From NCBI GenBank assembly GCA_014843695.1, contig CM026390.1, positions 99,110,362 through 99,174,361 on the forward strand: 64,000 nt of DNA, in the 5' to 3' direction. The DNA comes from Archivesica marissinica. Taxonomy: Eukaryota > Mollusca > Bivalvia > Venerida > Vesicomyidae. The notes under the pieces were generated by a model. That model saw only the letters and a list, made by a program, of their open reading frames with translations. It did not search any database and was not told the origin of the DNA. Both the position numbers and the translations under genes were made by a program. Positions 50,016 to 60,483 of the stretch are shown here, one piece after another (the first letter of the stretch is position 1; the number at the start of each line of letters is the position of its first letter).

Positions 50016-51535
50016 CTACAAGTTACATATTGCAAGATCAACACAGGACTTTCCATATCTACAAGTTACATATTGCAAGATCAACACAGGACTTTCCATA
50101 TCTACAAGTTACATATTGCAAGATCAACACAGGACTTTCCATATCTACAAGTTACATATTGCAAGATCAACACAGGACTTTCCATATCTACAAGTTACAT
50201 ATTGCAAGATCAACACAGGACTTTCCATATCTACAAGTTACATATTGCAAGATCAACACAGGACTTTCCATATCTACAAGTTACATATTGCAAGATCAAC
50301 ACAGGACTTTCCATATCTACAAGTTACATATTGCAAGATCAACACAGGACTTTCCATATCTACAAGTTACATATTGCAAGATCAACACAGGACTTTCCAT
50401 ATCTACAAGTTACATATTGCAAGATCAACACAGGACTTTCCATATCTACAAGTTACATATTGCAAGATCAACACAGGACTTTCCATATCTACAAGTTACA
50501 TATTGCAAGATCAACACAGGACTTTCCATATCTACAAGTTACATGATGATAGATCAACACAGGACTCTCTATATCTACAAGTTACATACTGATAGAACAC
50601 AGGACTTTCCATATCTACAAGTTACATACTGATAGATCAACACAGGGCTTTCCATATCTACAAGTTACATGATGATAGATCAACACAGGACTTTCCATAT
50701 CTACAAGTTACATACTGATAGATCAACAAAGGACTTTCCATATCTACAAGTTACATACTGATAGATCAACACAGGACTTTCCATATCTACAAGTTACATA
50801 CTGATAGATCAACACAGGACTTTCCATATCTACAAGTTACATACTGATAGATCAACACAGGACTTTCCATATCTACAAGTTACATACTGATAGATCAACA
50901 CAGGACTTTCCATATCTACAAGTTACATATTGCAAGATCAACACAGGGCTTTCCATATCTACAAGTTACATACTGATAGATCAACACAGGACTTTCCATA
51001 TCTACAAGTTACATACTGATAGATCAACACAGGACTTTCCATATCTACAAGTTACATACTGCAAGATCAACACAGGTCTTTCCATATCTACAAGTTACAT
51101 ACTGATAGATCAACACAGGACTTTCCATATCTACAAGTTACATACTGCAAGATCAACACAGGTCTTTCCATATCTACAAGTTACATGATGATAGATGAGC
51201 ACGGGACTTTCCATATCTACAAGTTACATACTGCAAGATCAACACAGGACTTTCCATATCTACAAGTTACATGATGATAGATGAGCACGGGACTTTCCAT
51301 ATCTACAAGTTACATATTGCAAGATCAACACAGGTCTTTCCATATCTACAAGTTACATGATGATAGATGAGCACGGGACTTTCCATATCTACAAGTTACA
51401 TACTGATAGATGAACATGGGACTTTCCATATCTACAAGTTACATACTGATAGATGAACATGGGACTTTCCATATCTATAAGTTACATACTGATAGATGAA
51501 CACAGGACTTTCCGTATCTACAAGTTACATGATGA
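50016..51535 (-). repeat. 43-bp array of E6 acceptor copies
   Basis: About 35 copies. On the minus strand each unit contains AACTTGTAG|ATATGGAAAG and TCCTGTGTT, i.e. the E6 acceptor and the first about 22 exon bases, followed by a diverged stretch. Units near E6 end ttgcaagatcaac; farther units end tgatagatcaac or tgatagatgagc. All copies keep the acceptor AG. Confidence 0.92.
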
Positions 51536-51678
51536 TAAGATAGCTCTAACAATTAGGTAACAATTATATTATTTTACAGTTATTATGCAAGAATGGCAAT
51601 CAATTTTGCCTTAAAGAAAATGCTAAACTGTCGTAAATAATACTTGCATATTGGATTTGTTTTAACACAAGAACAAGA

Positions 51679-52362
51679 ATAGCCTGGGAACAGGCATTGA
51701 TATATTTTGCGTGGTCAGTCATATAAATATATTTTTAACGAGATCATTAATTGGGCCGTATTGAGATTCTGATAATATCAACGCCTGGGGAAACTTGGGG
51801 GTTATTCCGTATAATAATTTATAATCATGTGACTTAATTAATGACGTACTTTAATTGAAAGCGAGGTACTCCAATGTTGATAAAACTGTATAATTGGCTG
51901 CCATTATTTACGAGTCAACGGAACGGTAAATAGTTTAAAAAAGTAGTGTGTGCCTGATTTGACATATTTACTCAATATTTAAGTTGTCCTTAATTCAATT
52001 ATGCCGAATTGATCCATTACCACATAAACATAATAGTTAAAACCCGCCATCTCATCGATATAACGCAAAACGTGAAATTATATGTTGACACAATTTTGCA
52101 ATGTAAATAAGGCTACAGGAGCATTCGTGTATTTTCTGAAATAATCGTGTATAACAGTGTCTGTTCGGTGATTTCCGAAAAAAAACCCATTTCTATTTTT
52201 AGCTATCGTATCTTACAGATAAGAGTTGTCATTTTTCAATCAACACCCTAGAAAACAAGGGTGTATGTAGGTGGGTGGCGCTACGCTCAGAAATCAATTT
52301 CCCCAGGCTGTCATTTTGCCAGAGTATATTAGTGAAAAATTGACCGGCTGGAACCAAGGCTA
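51679..52362. mobile_element. hAT-type MITE, copy 2
   Basis: Same element as at 43119, here 684 bp (ATAGCCTGGGAACAGG to CCAAGGCTA). Flanked by gaacaaga (51671-51678) and gaaccaga (52363-52370), an 8-bp target duplication with one change. Internal indels relative to copy 1. Confidence 0.83.
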
Positions 52363-52370
52363 GAACCAGA

Positions 52371-52670
52371 AATACACACACTATTGCGTACAGGTGAGCA
52401 CTGGCTAGGCTAAAGATTATATTTTGAATATTCTTAGTGTGTTTCAGGCTGATTTGAATACCTTTTCACAGTGGATGTGGTATCAGAAGAAATGAAAGAT
52501 GGGAAATATAAATGAACAGACTAGACTGTATGTTTTTACTTTTTACTATGTATTTAATAGGCAATTTATTTGTTGTTTTACAACCTATAATTATGACCAC
52601 AACATTGGATTGCTGTGGTATTGGGAAAGGCCGGCATGTACATATTTCATGCAATAAATGAACATTGCCA
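52371..52670. other. Unique intron sequence
   Basis: About 300 bp of AT-rich intron between two MITEs. No exon or RNA gene seen. Confidence 0.4.
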
Positions 52671-52914
52671 TTAACCCATTCAACACCAAGTAACTGACAT
52701 GGACTGGTCCATGATATTTTTAGACCAATAAATTAATAACAAAATTACATTTGGATCAGTTCATTTATCAAAATGGGTAAAAAAAATTCTAAAAATAGTT
52801 ATATTACTTGAAAAAAGTGCAGATCCTGATGAGACGGCTCGTCACGAGCCGGCTCATCTGGATCTACACTTTTTTGTAAGCCAATTTAGAGGCCTGTGGT
52901 GTTGAAAGGGTTAA
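52671..52914. mobile_element. TTAA-flanked MITE, copy 2
   Basis: Second copy of the element at 40053, with the same ends (TTAACCCATTCAACACCA and TGGTGTTGAAAGGGTTAA). The central hairpin at 52828-52858 has 15-bp arms with one mismatch and a one-base loop. Confidence 0.82.
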
Positions 52915-53053
52915 ACAAATAGCAGCATTTCTAGACGTGTTGCTAAACATATTTTGCATAGTATATTTCTCTATAATAGAAATGTTACCAATTGGGAGTA
53001 ATTACAAGTAAAAGTTAAATAGCCATCCTTCCTATGTAATAAATATATAATAT

Positions 53054-53311
53054 CAGGGTTCCCTCTGTCTGAATGTCTGCGCCACTTCTGTCGCCAATTG
53101 AAAAACACTAGAGCCAATTAAAAAAACTTGGAGCCAACTAAGAGCCATATAGTTCACAAATAAATATTTGAAGCCATGTATTTGACAAAACATGTGCCAA
53201 AAAAATAAATAATTTAAAATAAAAGTTGTGCCAAATATTTTCGCAAATTCACAAAATTTAGCGCCAATATTTGTTTTTTGTCGCAATTGGCGACCGACAG
53301 CGGGAACCCTG
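53054..53311. mobile_element. 258-bp MITE with CAGGGTTCCC ends
   Basis: Starts CAGGGTTCCCTCTGTC and ends GACAGCGGGAACCCTG, inverted ends typical of hAT-type elements. The AT-rich flanks (tataatat, aatataaa) do not give a clean 8-bp duplication, so the family is probable only. Internal gagccaa / gcgccaa motifs repeat. Confidence 0.7.
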
Positions 53312-53574
53312 AATATAAATGACCACCTCGCCTAAGTGACCACTTTTATGATGATTTGCCTAGATACAAGTTTGGCTGTAATATTAATGCATAAAATGTG
53401 GAGAATTTCGGCATGCTTAATGCTTAGCATTCTATCCCCAGCCATAAGTAATTGTTGGCTCATGTAAATACTACTTTGAATGATATTTTTCGTGAAAAAA
53501 TGTCTGCGAAAAATGTTCCCTCTTGAAGACCTCAATCAAATCTCCCTTAGTTTGGGGCAGCCAGAAGTTGGCAG

Positions 53575-54438
53575 GTATGACCTATACACCTTGGAACAGT
53601 TCAATTACATGTCCACACCTTACCTATACATCTTGGAACAGTTCAATTACATGTCCACACCTTACCTATACATCTTGGAACAGTTCAATTACATGTCCAC
53701 ACCTTACCTATACATCTTGGAACAGTTCAATTACATGTCCACACCTTACCTATACATCTTGGAACTGTTCCATTCCATGTTCCCACAGCTTACCTATACA
53801 TCTTGGAACTGTTCCATTCCATGTCCCACAGCCTACCTATACATCTTGGAACTGTTCCATTCCATGTCCCACAGCCTACCTATACACCCTAGAACAGTTC
53901 CATTCCATGTACCACTGCGTACCTATACATCTTGGAACTGTTCCATTCCATGTACCACTGCGTACCTATACATCTTGGAAATGTTCCATTCCATGTTCCA
54001 CAGCTTACCTATACATCTTGGAACTGTTCCATTCCATGTACCACTGCGTACCTATACATCTTGGAACTGTTCCATTCCATGTACCACTGCGTACCTATAC
54101 ATCTTGGAACTGTTCCATTCCATATTCCCACACCTTACCTATACATCTTGGAACTGTTCCATTCAATGTCCACAGCTTACCTATACATCTTGGAACTGTT
54201 CCATTCCATGTTCCCACAGCTTACCTATACATCTTGGAACTGTTCCATTCCATGTACCACAGCTTACCTATACATCTTGGAACTGTTCCATTCCATGTCC
54301 ACAGCTTACCTATACATCTTGGAACTGTTCCATTCCATGTCCACAGCTTACCTATACATCTTGGAACTGTTCCATTCCATGTTCCCACAGCTTACCTATA
54401 CATCTTGGAACTGTTCCATTCCATGTACCACAGCTTAC
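53575..54438 (-). repeat. 42-45-bp array of the E5 exon end and donor
   Basis: About 20 copies. On the minus strand each unit has CAGTTCCAAGATGTATAG|GTAAGC and GTGGGAACATGGAATGG, i.e. the last 40 coding bases of E5 and its donor. The first unit is the real exon end; the others follow in the intron. Variation in unit length (cacagctt, cccacagctt, ccactgcgta) changes the frame from copy to copy. The units farthest from E5 (53575-53760) form a diverged subfamily. Confidence 0.88.
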
Positions 54439-54850
54439 CTATACATCTTGGAACTGTTCCATTCCATGTTCCCACAGCTCCTGACAATTTTTCTGACACA
54501 GATCTTCTTCTTCGTACATTTATCTTATCTGTATCTTCAATTCTTTGCCTTTGATTTTTATTGTCCAATTCCATTACCTCATTGTCTATTCCACGTTTAT
54601 CATCATGAATTACAAATGTTTGCCGATTCGATCTTTTCTTACGGCCTTTTGAACCAAAATCAAGGTACTCTACATCCTTGTTGCATCTGGATTCGCTACA
54701 GCAATAGTAACAGCGAGGGTTGCTGGCAGATGGGTCACAGTTATTGGCAAATGCTTTCCTCCTCGCTTCACAGTTTGACCTCATCTCACATAGCTTGGTT
54801 ATTGAGCTAACAGACTTTCCCGCATACCTCACTTCTGTCTGACATACAGC
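54439..54850 (-). CDS. Exon E5: LU domain second half, polybasic linker, sushi-like tail
   Basis: Acceptor TTACCAG|GCTG and donor GTATAG|GTAAGC; phase 0 to phase 1, 412 bp. It encodes AVCQTEVRYAGKSV, KLCEMRSNCEARRKAFANNC and NPRCYYCCSESRCN, which end the LU domain with the family's CC-x4-CN signature. A long charged, probably disordered linker follows, with two furin-like sites (RKKRS near 54640, RRRRS near 54505). The last codons, GTWNGTVPRCI, look like the end of a sushi domain, but no sushi start precedes them. The donor lies inside the first unit of the array. Confidence 0.85.
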
Positions 54851-54956
54851 CTGGTAATTAGTTAAAGATTTACATTAATGATATACCACTTCAATTATGA
54901 GAAATATACATCCAGTACCATATACATTCTTCTGCTTATCATAATTGTTGTCCTTA

Positions 54957-55130
54957 AACAGATAGCGCAGTGGATGCGCGTTCGCTTCAGGTGCGAAAGG
55001 TCCGGAGTTCGGCCCCGCTGGAGCCGTTACGATTGTGCCCTTAGGCAAGGCATTTAAATTCCACGTTGCCTCTTCTCTCTCCCTCGTGGCGATGGATTAC
55101 ATCAGGAATGAGGTCTCGAGAGGCATACTT
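54957..55130 (+). mobile_element. tRNA-derived SINE, family 2, second copy
   Basis: A box GATAGCGCAGTGGATGCGC, B-box-like GGAGTTCGGCCCC, and the body of the element at 30702 without its internal duplication. The shared 3' tail is missing: homology stops after ggtctcgagagg. Confidence 0.75.
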
Positions 55131-55854
55131 GGGCATCAGAAAACACTCCATATGAATCAATCACAATGAGGGAGAGAGAGATGGCAATTAGTAGTTTATA
55201 TGTCGTGCCCAAGGACTGTTCAGGTGGGGATAAAACTGGCAACACCTCGGTTACTGGATGACAACATAATCTTTATCCATTACACAGAGACTCCACTATG
55301 GTGCGTGAGTTACTCATCTGCAGGTCTTGCAGTCTGCACAACACTGCTAAATTCAAGTAAGTGATGGTAGCATTTTAATGTATAAGCCTATACGGCAAAA
55401 TCACTCATACAAAATGACAATGGTTTTAGCTACAACACAAAAGGCCTAATATATTATTTGTCAAGGTCATCCTTAAATGACTGTACACTTTCTTAATTTG
55501 TTTACATCATTATACTCAAATGAGTATTTAGGGAGTATTAACTGTTTGTGCCTACATATATTTGGATAATGCTATATATCGCCACGTCATGCTTTTACCA
55601 TTCCTGGTGACCTTGACCTTGAAAAATATTATATTTCCACCACACCCAGAAAAAAAGATTTTATTTTTTCTGAAAGATGAAACCTGATAGATGATGACAA
55701 TATAGGTGCATCTGTTCAATTGTTTTCTCTGGTTCGGTCATTTTTTTGGCTAAATGTACTGCACTATAAGCTGAAGCTTGATTGCCTATTTTGCAATGGT
55801 AAATTCAGCCAAGCTATGTGGTGGACAATTGTTAGGCTAGAATGCAACATCACT
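55131..55854. other. Intron sequence with SINE-like debris
   Basis: The segment near 55195-55300 (gtgcccaaggactgttcagg, caacacctcggttactgg) resembles the 3' side of a tRNA-related SINE in reverse. A tgaccttgaccttga motif lies near 55610. Otherwise unique, AT-rich intron. No exon found. Confidence 0.4.
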
Positions 55855-56079
55855 CATTCAGAGTGACCTAGTTGACTTTTACCCCAGTGTTTCCACATTC
55901 AGAGTGACCTAGTTGACTTTTACCCCAGTGTCTCCACATTCAGAGTGACCTAGATGACTTTTACCCCAGTGTCTCCACATTCAGAGTGACCTAGATGACT
56001 TTTACCCCAGTGTCTCCACATTCAGAGTGACCTAGATGACTTTTACCCCAGTGTCTCCACATTCAGAGTGACCTAGAAG
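55855..56079. repeat. 41-bp minisatellite, 5-6 copies
   Basis: Unit cattcagagtgacctagatg plus acttttaccccagtgtctcca. It stops exactly where the SINE at 56080 begins, so the SINE inserted into or bordered the array. Confidence 0.92.
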
Positions 56080-56293
56080 CAAGTTTTAACAACTTATATT
56101 AATCACTCTCGTTGGCGCGGATGAAAGTGTATATATACATGTGGTCATTCGTGTGGGAGGAAACCGGAGTACCCGGAGAAAACCCACCTGTCCGATCTGG
56201 CGACCACCATACCATCTCACATACTTCCAGGTTCGAGGATCGAACCCGGGTTGCATTGGTGAGAAGCGAGCGTGCTAACCACTGCGCTTATCA
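56080..56293 (-). mobile_element. tRNA-derived SINE, family 1, second copy
   Basis: Minus strand: TAAGCGCAGTGGTTAGC (A box), GGGTTCGATCC (B box), a ggaggaaaccggagtacccg body and the shared 3' tail. About 90 percent like the copy at 30325 by eye. Confidence 0.78.
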
Positions 56294-56300
56294 GAATCCA

Positions 56301-56800
56301 TTGTTTTTACTGTTGTTCCCTAACACGATGTTGCGGTATATTAAATGTGATTTTATCAAAATCGTGATAATTAACTGATAACATTGTTTTACCCATTGCA
56401 TATATTGTAGTAGATATGTCGAGATATAGTAATTTAATAATCATAAGTAGTGATAGTACAATAAAATGGCTAGCATGTTGTGCAAAGGAAACAACGATAA
56501 AAACAGAGGAAAACACTTAATAGGACCTATCTACTTTTAGGGAGTATTCAGGGGAAGTAACTGACCAATGGCTCTCATTGATTGACGAGAACTACGTAAT
56601 GAACCTGCACAAGTGTACAAGTTTCAGTAAAAATGGTTGATGGATACAGAACACATATTAGGCTAAAAATGTCACATACATATTTCCAATGTCGTCCTCG
56701 ATAATATTTTCTCAGTTTCTTTGAACAATTCATTTTTGGAGGTCGTGAAATCACAGAAAGGTGTGCTCTCCCAAAACATTATTGGTTAGGCAAAACTTAC
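56301..56800. other. Unique intron sequence
   Basis: About 500 bp between the SINE and the E4 donor. No exon, RNA gene or array seen. Confidence 0.4.
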
Positions 56801-56967
56801 ATCACTCTGTAAACAGCTGTCGAATGTTGTGCTGCAGTAAACGTTGGTTTTACTCTTAAAGCAAACAAAACATTCCAGCTTCTGTAATGGATCACTTGTT
56901 GTTGTTGCTGGTACAGCTGAAGTTGTTGGAAATGGAGAAGTCACTGTTTCCGTGGTAATAGTCGTTG
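56801..56967 (-). CDS. Exon E4: Thr-rich linker and LU domain first half
   Basis: Acceptor GTTTATTTCAG|CAACG and donor AGTGAT|GTAAGT; phase 1 to phase 0, 167 bp. It encodes TTITTETVTSPFPTTSAVPA, a probable O-glycosylated stalk, then LECFVCFKSKTNVYCSTTFDSC. The C-x2-C start and the next two cysteines match the first half of a uPAR/Ly6 (LU) three-finger domain, completed in E5. The ten-cysteine set C-x2-C...C...C...C...C...C...C-C-x4-C-N is complete across E4-E5. LU domains are common in surface receptors; within a sushi/EGF mosaic they are unusual. Confidence 0.85.
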
Positions 56968-57004
56968 CTGAAATAAACAACTTAAAAATAATTGCTGAAG
57001 AGGA

Positions 57005-57320
57005 CCATTCAAATGCCATTGCTGAAATGGCATTTTTCAAATGTCATCGCAAAAAAGGACATTCAAATGTCATCGCAAAAAATGACATTCAAATGGCATC
57101 GCAAAAACGGACATTCAAATGTCATCGCAAAAAAGGACATTCAAATGTCATCGCAAAAAAGGACATTCAAATGTCATAGCAAAAAAGGACATTCAAATGT
57201 CATAGCAAAAAAGGACATTCAAATGGCATCGCAAAAATGGACATTCAAATGGCATAGCAAAAAAGGACATTCAAATAGCATTACTGAAATGGCCTATCCA
57301 AATGTAATTGCCGAAAAGGA
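57005..57320. repeat. 26-bp minisatellite, about 11 copies
   Basis: Unit aaaaaaggacattcaaatgtcatcgc. The edge units carry ttgctgaaat, which on the minus strand (ATTTCAGCAA) equals the E4 acceptor with the first exon bases, so this array too may have started from an acceptor, now mostly changed. Confidence 0.85.
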
Positions 57321-57512
57321 CATTGAAACATATTGACAGACCATTTCAGCAATGCCATTTTGATGGTTCATATTTGCTGAAAGCTGTATGCTTTACATTT
57401 TACTAGTTGGTCCGCTTATTTGATCAATACCAAGTTATAAATACAAATACATAGCATTTATATAGCGCAAACATTAAACATTATTCTATTGCGCTTCACA
57501 ATTACAGATGCA

Positions 57513-57537
57513 ATTATATATATATATATATATATAT
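57513..57537. repeat. (TA)n microsatellite
   Basis: A run of about 12 TA units beside the possible 3' end of the non-LTR remnant. Confidence 0.9.
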
Positions 57538-57599
57538 GGAAATATAAATAAAAATTTATACATACATGTATATAGATATAACTAGGATTCTAGTAATTG

Positions 57600-57860
57600 G
57601 ATAAGAACATATTTTATTATGATATCTACACCATTACAGTATATAAGTGAGTGATTGGATTAGCGATAAAAGTGGCAATATGAACCATAGACCCAAACAC
57701 CGCCGTAAGTATGACAACCGTGATGTGGCCAGTACAGTGATTGGGCCGGTACAGTGATCCGCCCATCACCACACGACAGAGCTCGAACCCAAGAGAATGT
57801 CCATACAACACTTCACTCGTCAATCCAATACTTATAAAGTTGATCTTTGATCTTATTGAA
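57600..57860. repeat. Possible SINE-like fragment
   Basis: On the minus strand the segment near 57790 has GGGTTCGAGCTC (B-box-like), and ggattag/caatcc arms lie at the ends. Too diverged to name; it overlaps the 3' side of the LINE remnant. Confidence 0.3.
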
Positions 57861-59563
57861 CACAAATATTGTATTTAAACTGTTTTATATCATCACAGAT
57901 GTTATTTTTGTACAAAGAGCACAAAACTTATCATTCATAAAATTGCCTAAACAGATGGGTTTTCAGTTTTGATCGGAAACTGGCCTCCGACTCAATGTTT
58001 TTCAGATAACTAGGTAGATCGTTCACAATTTGGGTCCAATGACGGCCATAGAACTATCTGCTAATTTTGCTTGTCGTCTTGGGATGTTATAGTTAGTGTC
58101 ACTGTGTGATCTTAGTCTGTACCTTCCTCGAATGGTTACAAACATTTCTCCCAGATATACTGGAGCTGTTCCATTATTGACACTGGAAGCCAGTGGAGTT
58201 TTTTCAGAAGTTCCGTACTTGGTTGTTCAAAAGAGGCATTAAGGACTACTCTAGCGGAATGATTTTGGACTCGCTGTAGTTTGTCGACTTGGTAGGCTGG
58301 AATTTCGGTAAACAGACCGTTGCAGAAGTCGATGTGCGAATGTACCAACCCGTGCACTAATGATTCAGTAGACTTTTTTGTGAGATGTTTACGTATGTAT
58401 ATCTTTAAGATTTCGTAACTGCACACGTGCTATATGACACTTTTTTTGGATGTGATGGTCAAAGTTGAGTATACTGGTCATGTGAACACCCAGATCTCTG
58501 ACATGATTAACGCATTTTACGTCACAACCGCCAACGTTGACACTAGAAATGTTTAATTTTGATAATTGTTGCCTAGTTCCATAAATGATTACTTCAGTTT
58601 TAGAGTTATTCATCTTCAGTTTGAAAGTTGTCATCCATGTTATTATTTCACTGAGGCAACTGTCAAGTTGTTGTAGAACAATTGCCTCATTTGGAGAATT
58701 GCCTGCTTGAATTTTGAATGCAATCTTGTGATCGTCTGCATATCCATACAGATCGGCTGGATATTTGTACAGGGTAAAGATCACCGGTCCAGTACACGAA
58801 CCCTGTGGAACACCGAACCTCAATGGCTCAGTTTCGGATGCTGACTCTTCGACCATGACTTTCATTGTTCTGTTCGTGAGAGAAGACTTGATCCATTTCA
58901 AGGGAGTGCTTTGAATACCAAAATCGTCCTGCAGGAGTATTGGGATATCGATGGTATCGAATACTGTGCTCTAGTCCACCATGACCACGATTGTGACTTT
59001 TCTTGGTCAATGGTTTCTAAGAGGTCACTACCGTATACATTTTGACCACCGTTTCAACACCATGATATTTTCTATACGCACTTTGGTAATCTGGAAGGAG
59101 ACTGTTAGCTTCGATATGTTTATTGATTTGGTTTAGTGCAGCTTTTTCAAGAATTTTGGAGATGAATATTAGATTTGAGACCAGCCGGTAGTTTTTCAGT
59201 TCCAGGGGGAGACCTTTCTTCTTTAACAAGGGTTTAATCACAGCACTTTTCCACTCCTCGGGGAACACACATTACACATTATTACTATTTATTTTATTAT
59301 TGCACATCCTGTTAAATATAAACAAGTTATGGAGGACACTTCTTGGAAGATAGAAATGTCTGGATAATGGGTTTTCTCATGAATGTTAATTGCTTGCCTT
59401 TATGGAACAACAATGACACAATTCGATAACCTTGGATTTTCTAACAAATTGAGATAATTTCGATGTACTAAATAGTGATCTAGTTTAAAGTTTCATGCAA
59501 AAATGACACACCAAATAACTGACCCAACAGACGCCAATGCCCCTAGGATCAAAGTCCAGGCCC

Positions 59564-59709
59564 CGAGGTTATAGACAATTTCTCCAATCACAAACTCAGT
59601 CTCAAGCATCTGATTGGTTCAGCTAAGAGTATATCTCAGAATCAATCAATATAATCATTATAGCTTGAGTTCGAGATTGGAGAAAAGTTCAATAACCTGT
59701 TCCTGAGGT
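59564..59709. mobile_element. Short fold-back element
   Basis: About 145 bp whose two ends are inverted copies of about 45 bp (gaggttatagacaatttctc and, on the other strand, caggttattgaacttttctc, both continuing into CCAATC and CTCAAGC). It ends 33 bp from the E3 donor. No coding capacity; probably a MITE. Confidence 0.65.
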
Positions 59710-59741
59710 AATAAGCTAGTGTCCTGCAGTATTACACATAC

Positions 59742-60057
59742 CTGACTGTGTTACTAACGTTGTTTCCTTTGTTGTCAATATCTGCTCACAAACATTGCTG
59801 GCAGCTTTTTCCCAACCTTCCTTGCAGCCCAGTGTCATATTAAATGATGTCAGTCTCACTCCAAGGAGAGAAATATTCTGGCATGCACCTGTCTCAGTTT
59901 GCTGATAACTGGCTGTTATCTGGGTTGTATCCATGAAGCAGACAGCCAGCTCCAGGTCCTGGTAGGTGAGCAGCGTACTGGCACATGCACTCATTGTGCT
60001 TGTAGTGATAGTTGAACCCATTACTGCAGTCAATGACACTACAGACACAAACTCAAC
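59742..60057 (-). CDS. Exon E3: unrecognised Cys domain, second half
   Basis: Acceptor GTTTTTGCAG|GTTG and donor GTCAG|GTATGT; phase 0 to phase 1, 316 bp. It encodes VEFVSVVSLTAVMGS, SACASTLLTYQDLELAVC, GACQNISLLGVRLTSFNMTL and GCKEGWEKAASNVCEQ, then a Thr-rich end. Five cysteines and sequons NIS and NMT point to an extracellular domain spanning E2 and E3. I do not recognise the family. One cysteine-rich repeat motif (A-C-x-x-x-L...L-x-x-C) might be helical. Confidence 0.82.
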
Positions 60058-60483
60058 CTGCAAAAACACATCACATCTCTATTAAAGCAATACTGAAGGT
60101 CGGCACACGTCAGTTTATACATTATAGATCTATATTATAGGCCATAAATATTTAATAATATTCAAAAAACATGTTCTATGAGGAGTTATTTAATTTATTC
60201 AATTACATGTAAGAAATTTGTAATCATAATTTGCCAAAATATATGGTATCTTTACGACAGGTAAATTTATGGTCCATTGTTTACCTATTGCGAGACAAGT
60301 GTTCAGCTAATTCCGATAAAGATTTGCATAAATTATTTATCCGAGTGGATCGAGTGGTAGACACCAACCAATCCGTTCTAACTTTGGAGCATGTTGAAGA
60401 CATTCACTGTATTAGACGGAACAAGGACATTGATGATTAGTATACAAACACGGTTACAGAAGTTAAACATCTAAAACACTAAC
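60058..60483. other. Unique intron E2-E3
   Basis: One of the few introns without an array. AT-rich. A plus-strand stretch near 60340-60400 (gagtggatcgagtggtagac) is vaguely tRNA-like but no A and B box pair is convincing. Confidence 0.4.

Larger units (their letters stand above)
57455..59270 (-). mobile_element. Broken non-LTR retrotransposon (CR1/L2/Rex-like), 5'-truncated
   Basis: Minus strand, from 59270: FPEEWKSAVIKPLLKKKG and KNYRLVSNLIFISKILEKAA, typical of the reverse transcriptase of Jockey-superfamily LINEs; then a frame change; then FGVPQGSCTGPVIFTLY, the YADD active-site motif (near 58740) and NSKTEVIIYG; then HIDFCNGLFTEIPAYQVDKL and LQRVQNHSARVVLNASFEQP; and a last piece with LPSYLKNIESEASFRSKLK. 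Several frameshifts and stops separate the pieces, so it is a dead copy. The endonuclease part is missing. The non-coding 3' side may reach 57455, where a ttatatagcgcaaac motif resembles LINE 3' ends I have seen in aquatic invertebrates. Confidence 0.85.

Noticed and set aside
49871..50632. Plus-strand frames of about 250 codons over the E6 array
   Set aside because: Antisense shadow of E6 and of a 43-bp repeat whose length lets several frames stay open.
53480..54810. Plus-strand frames of about 300 codons over the E5 donor array
   Set aside because: Antisense shadows of the 42-45-bp repeat and of E5.
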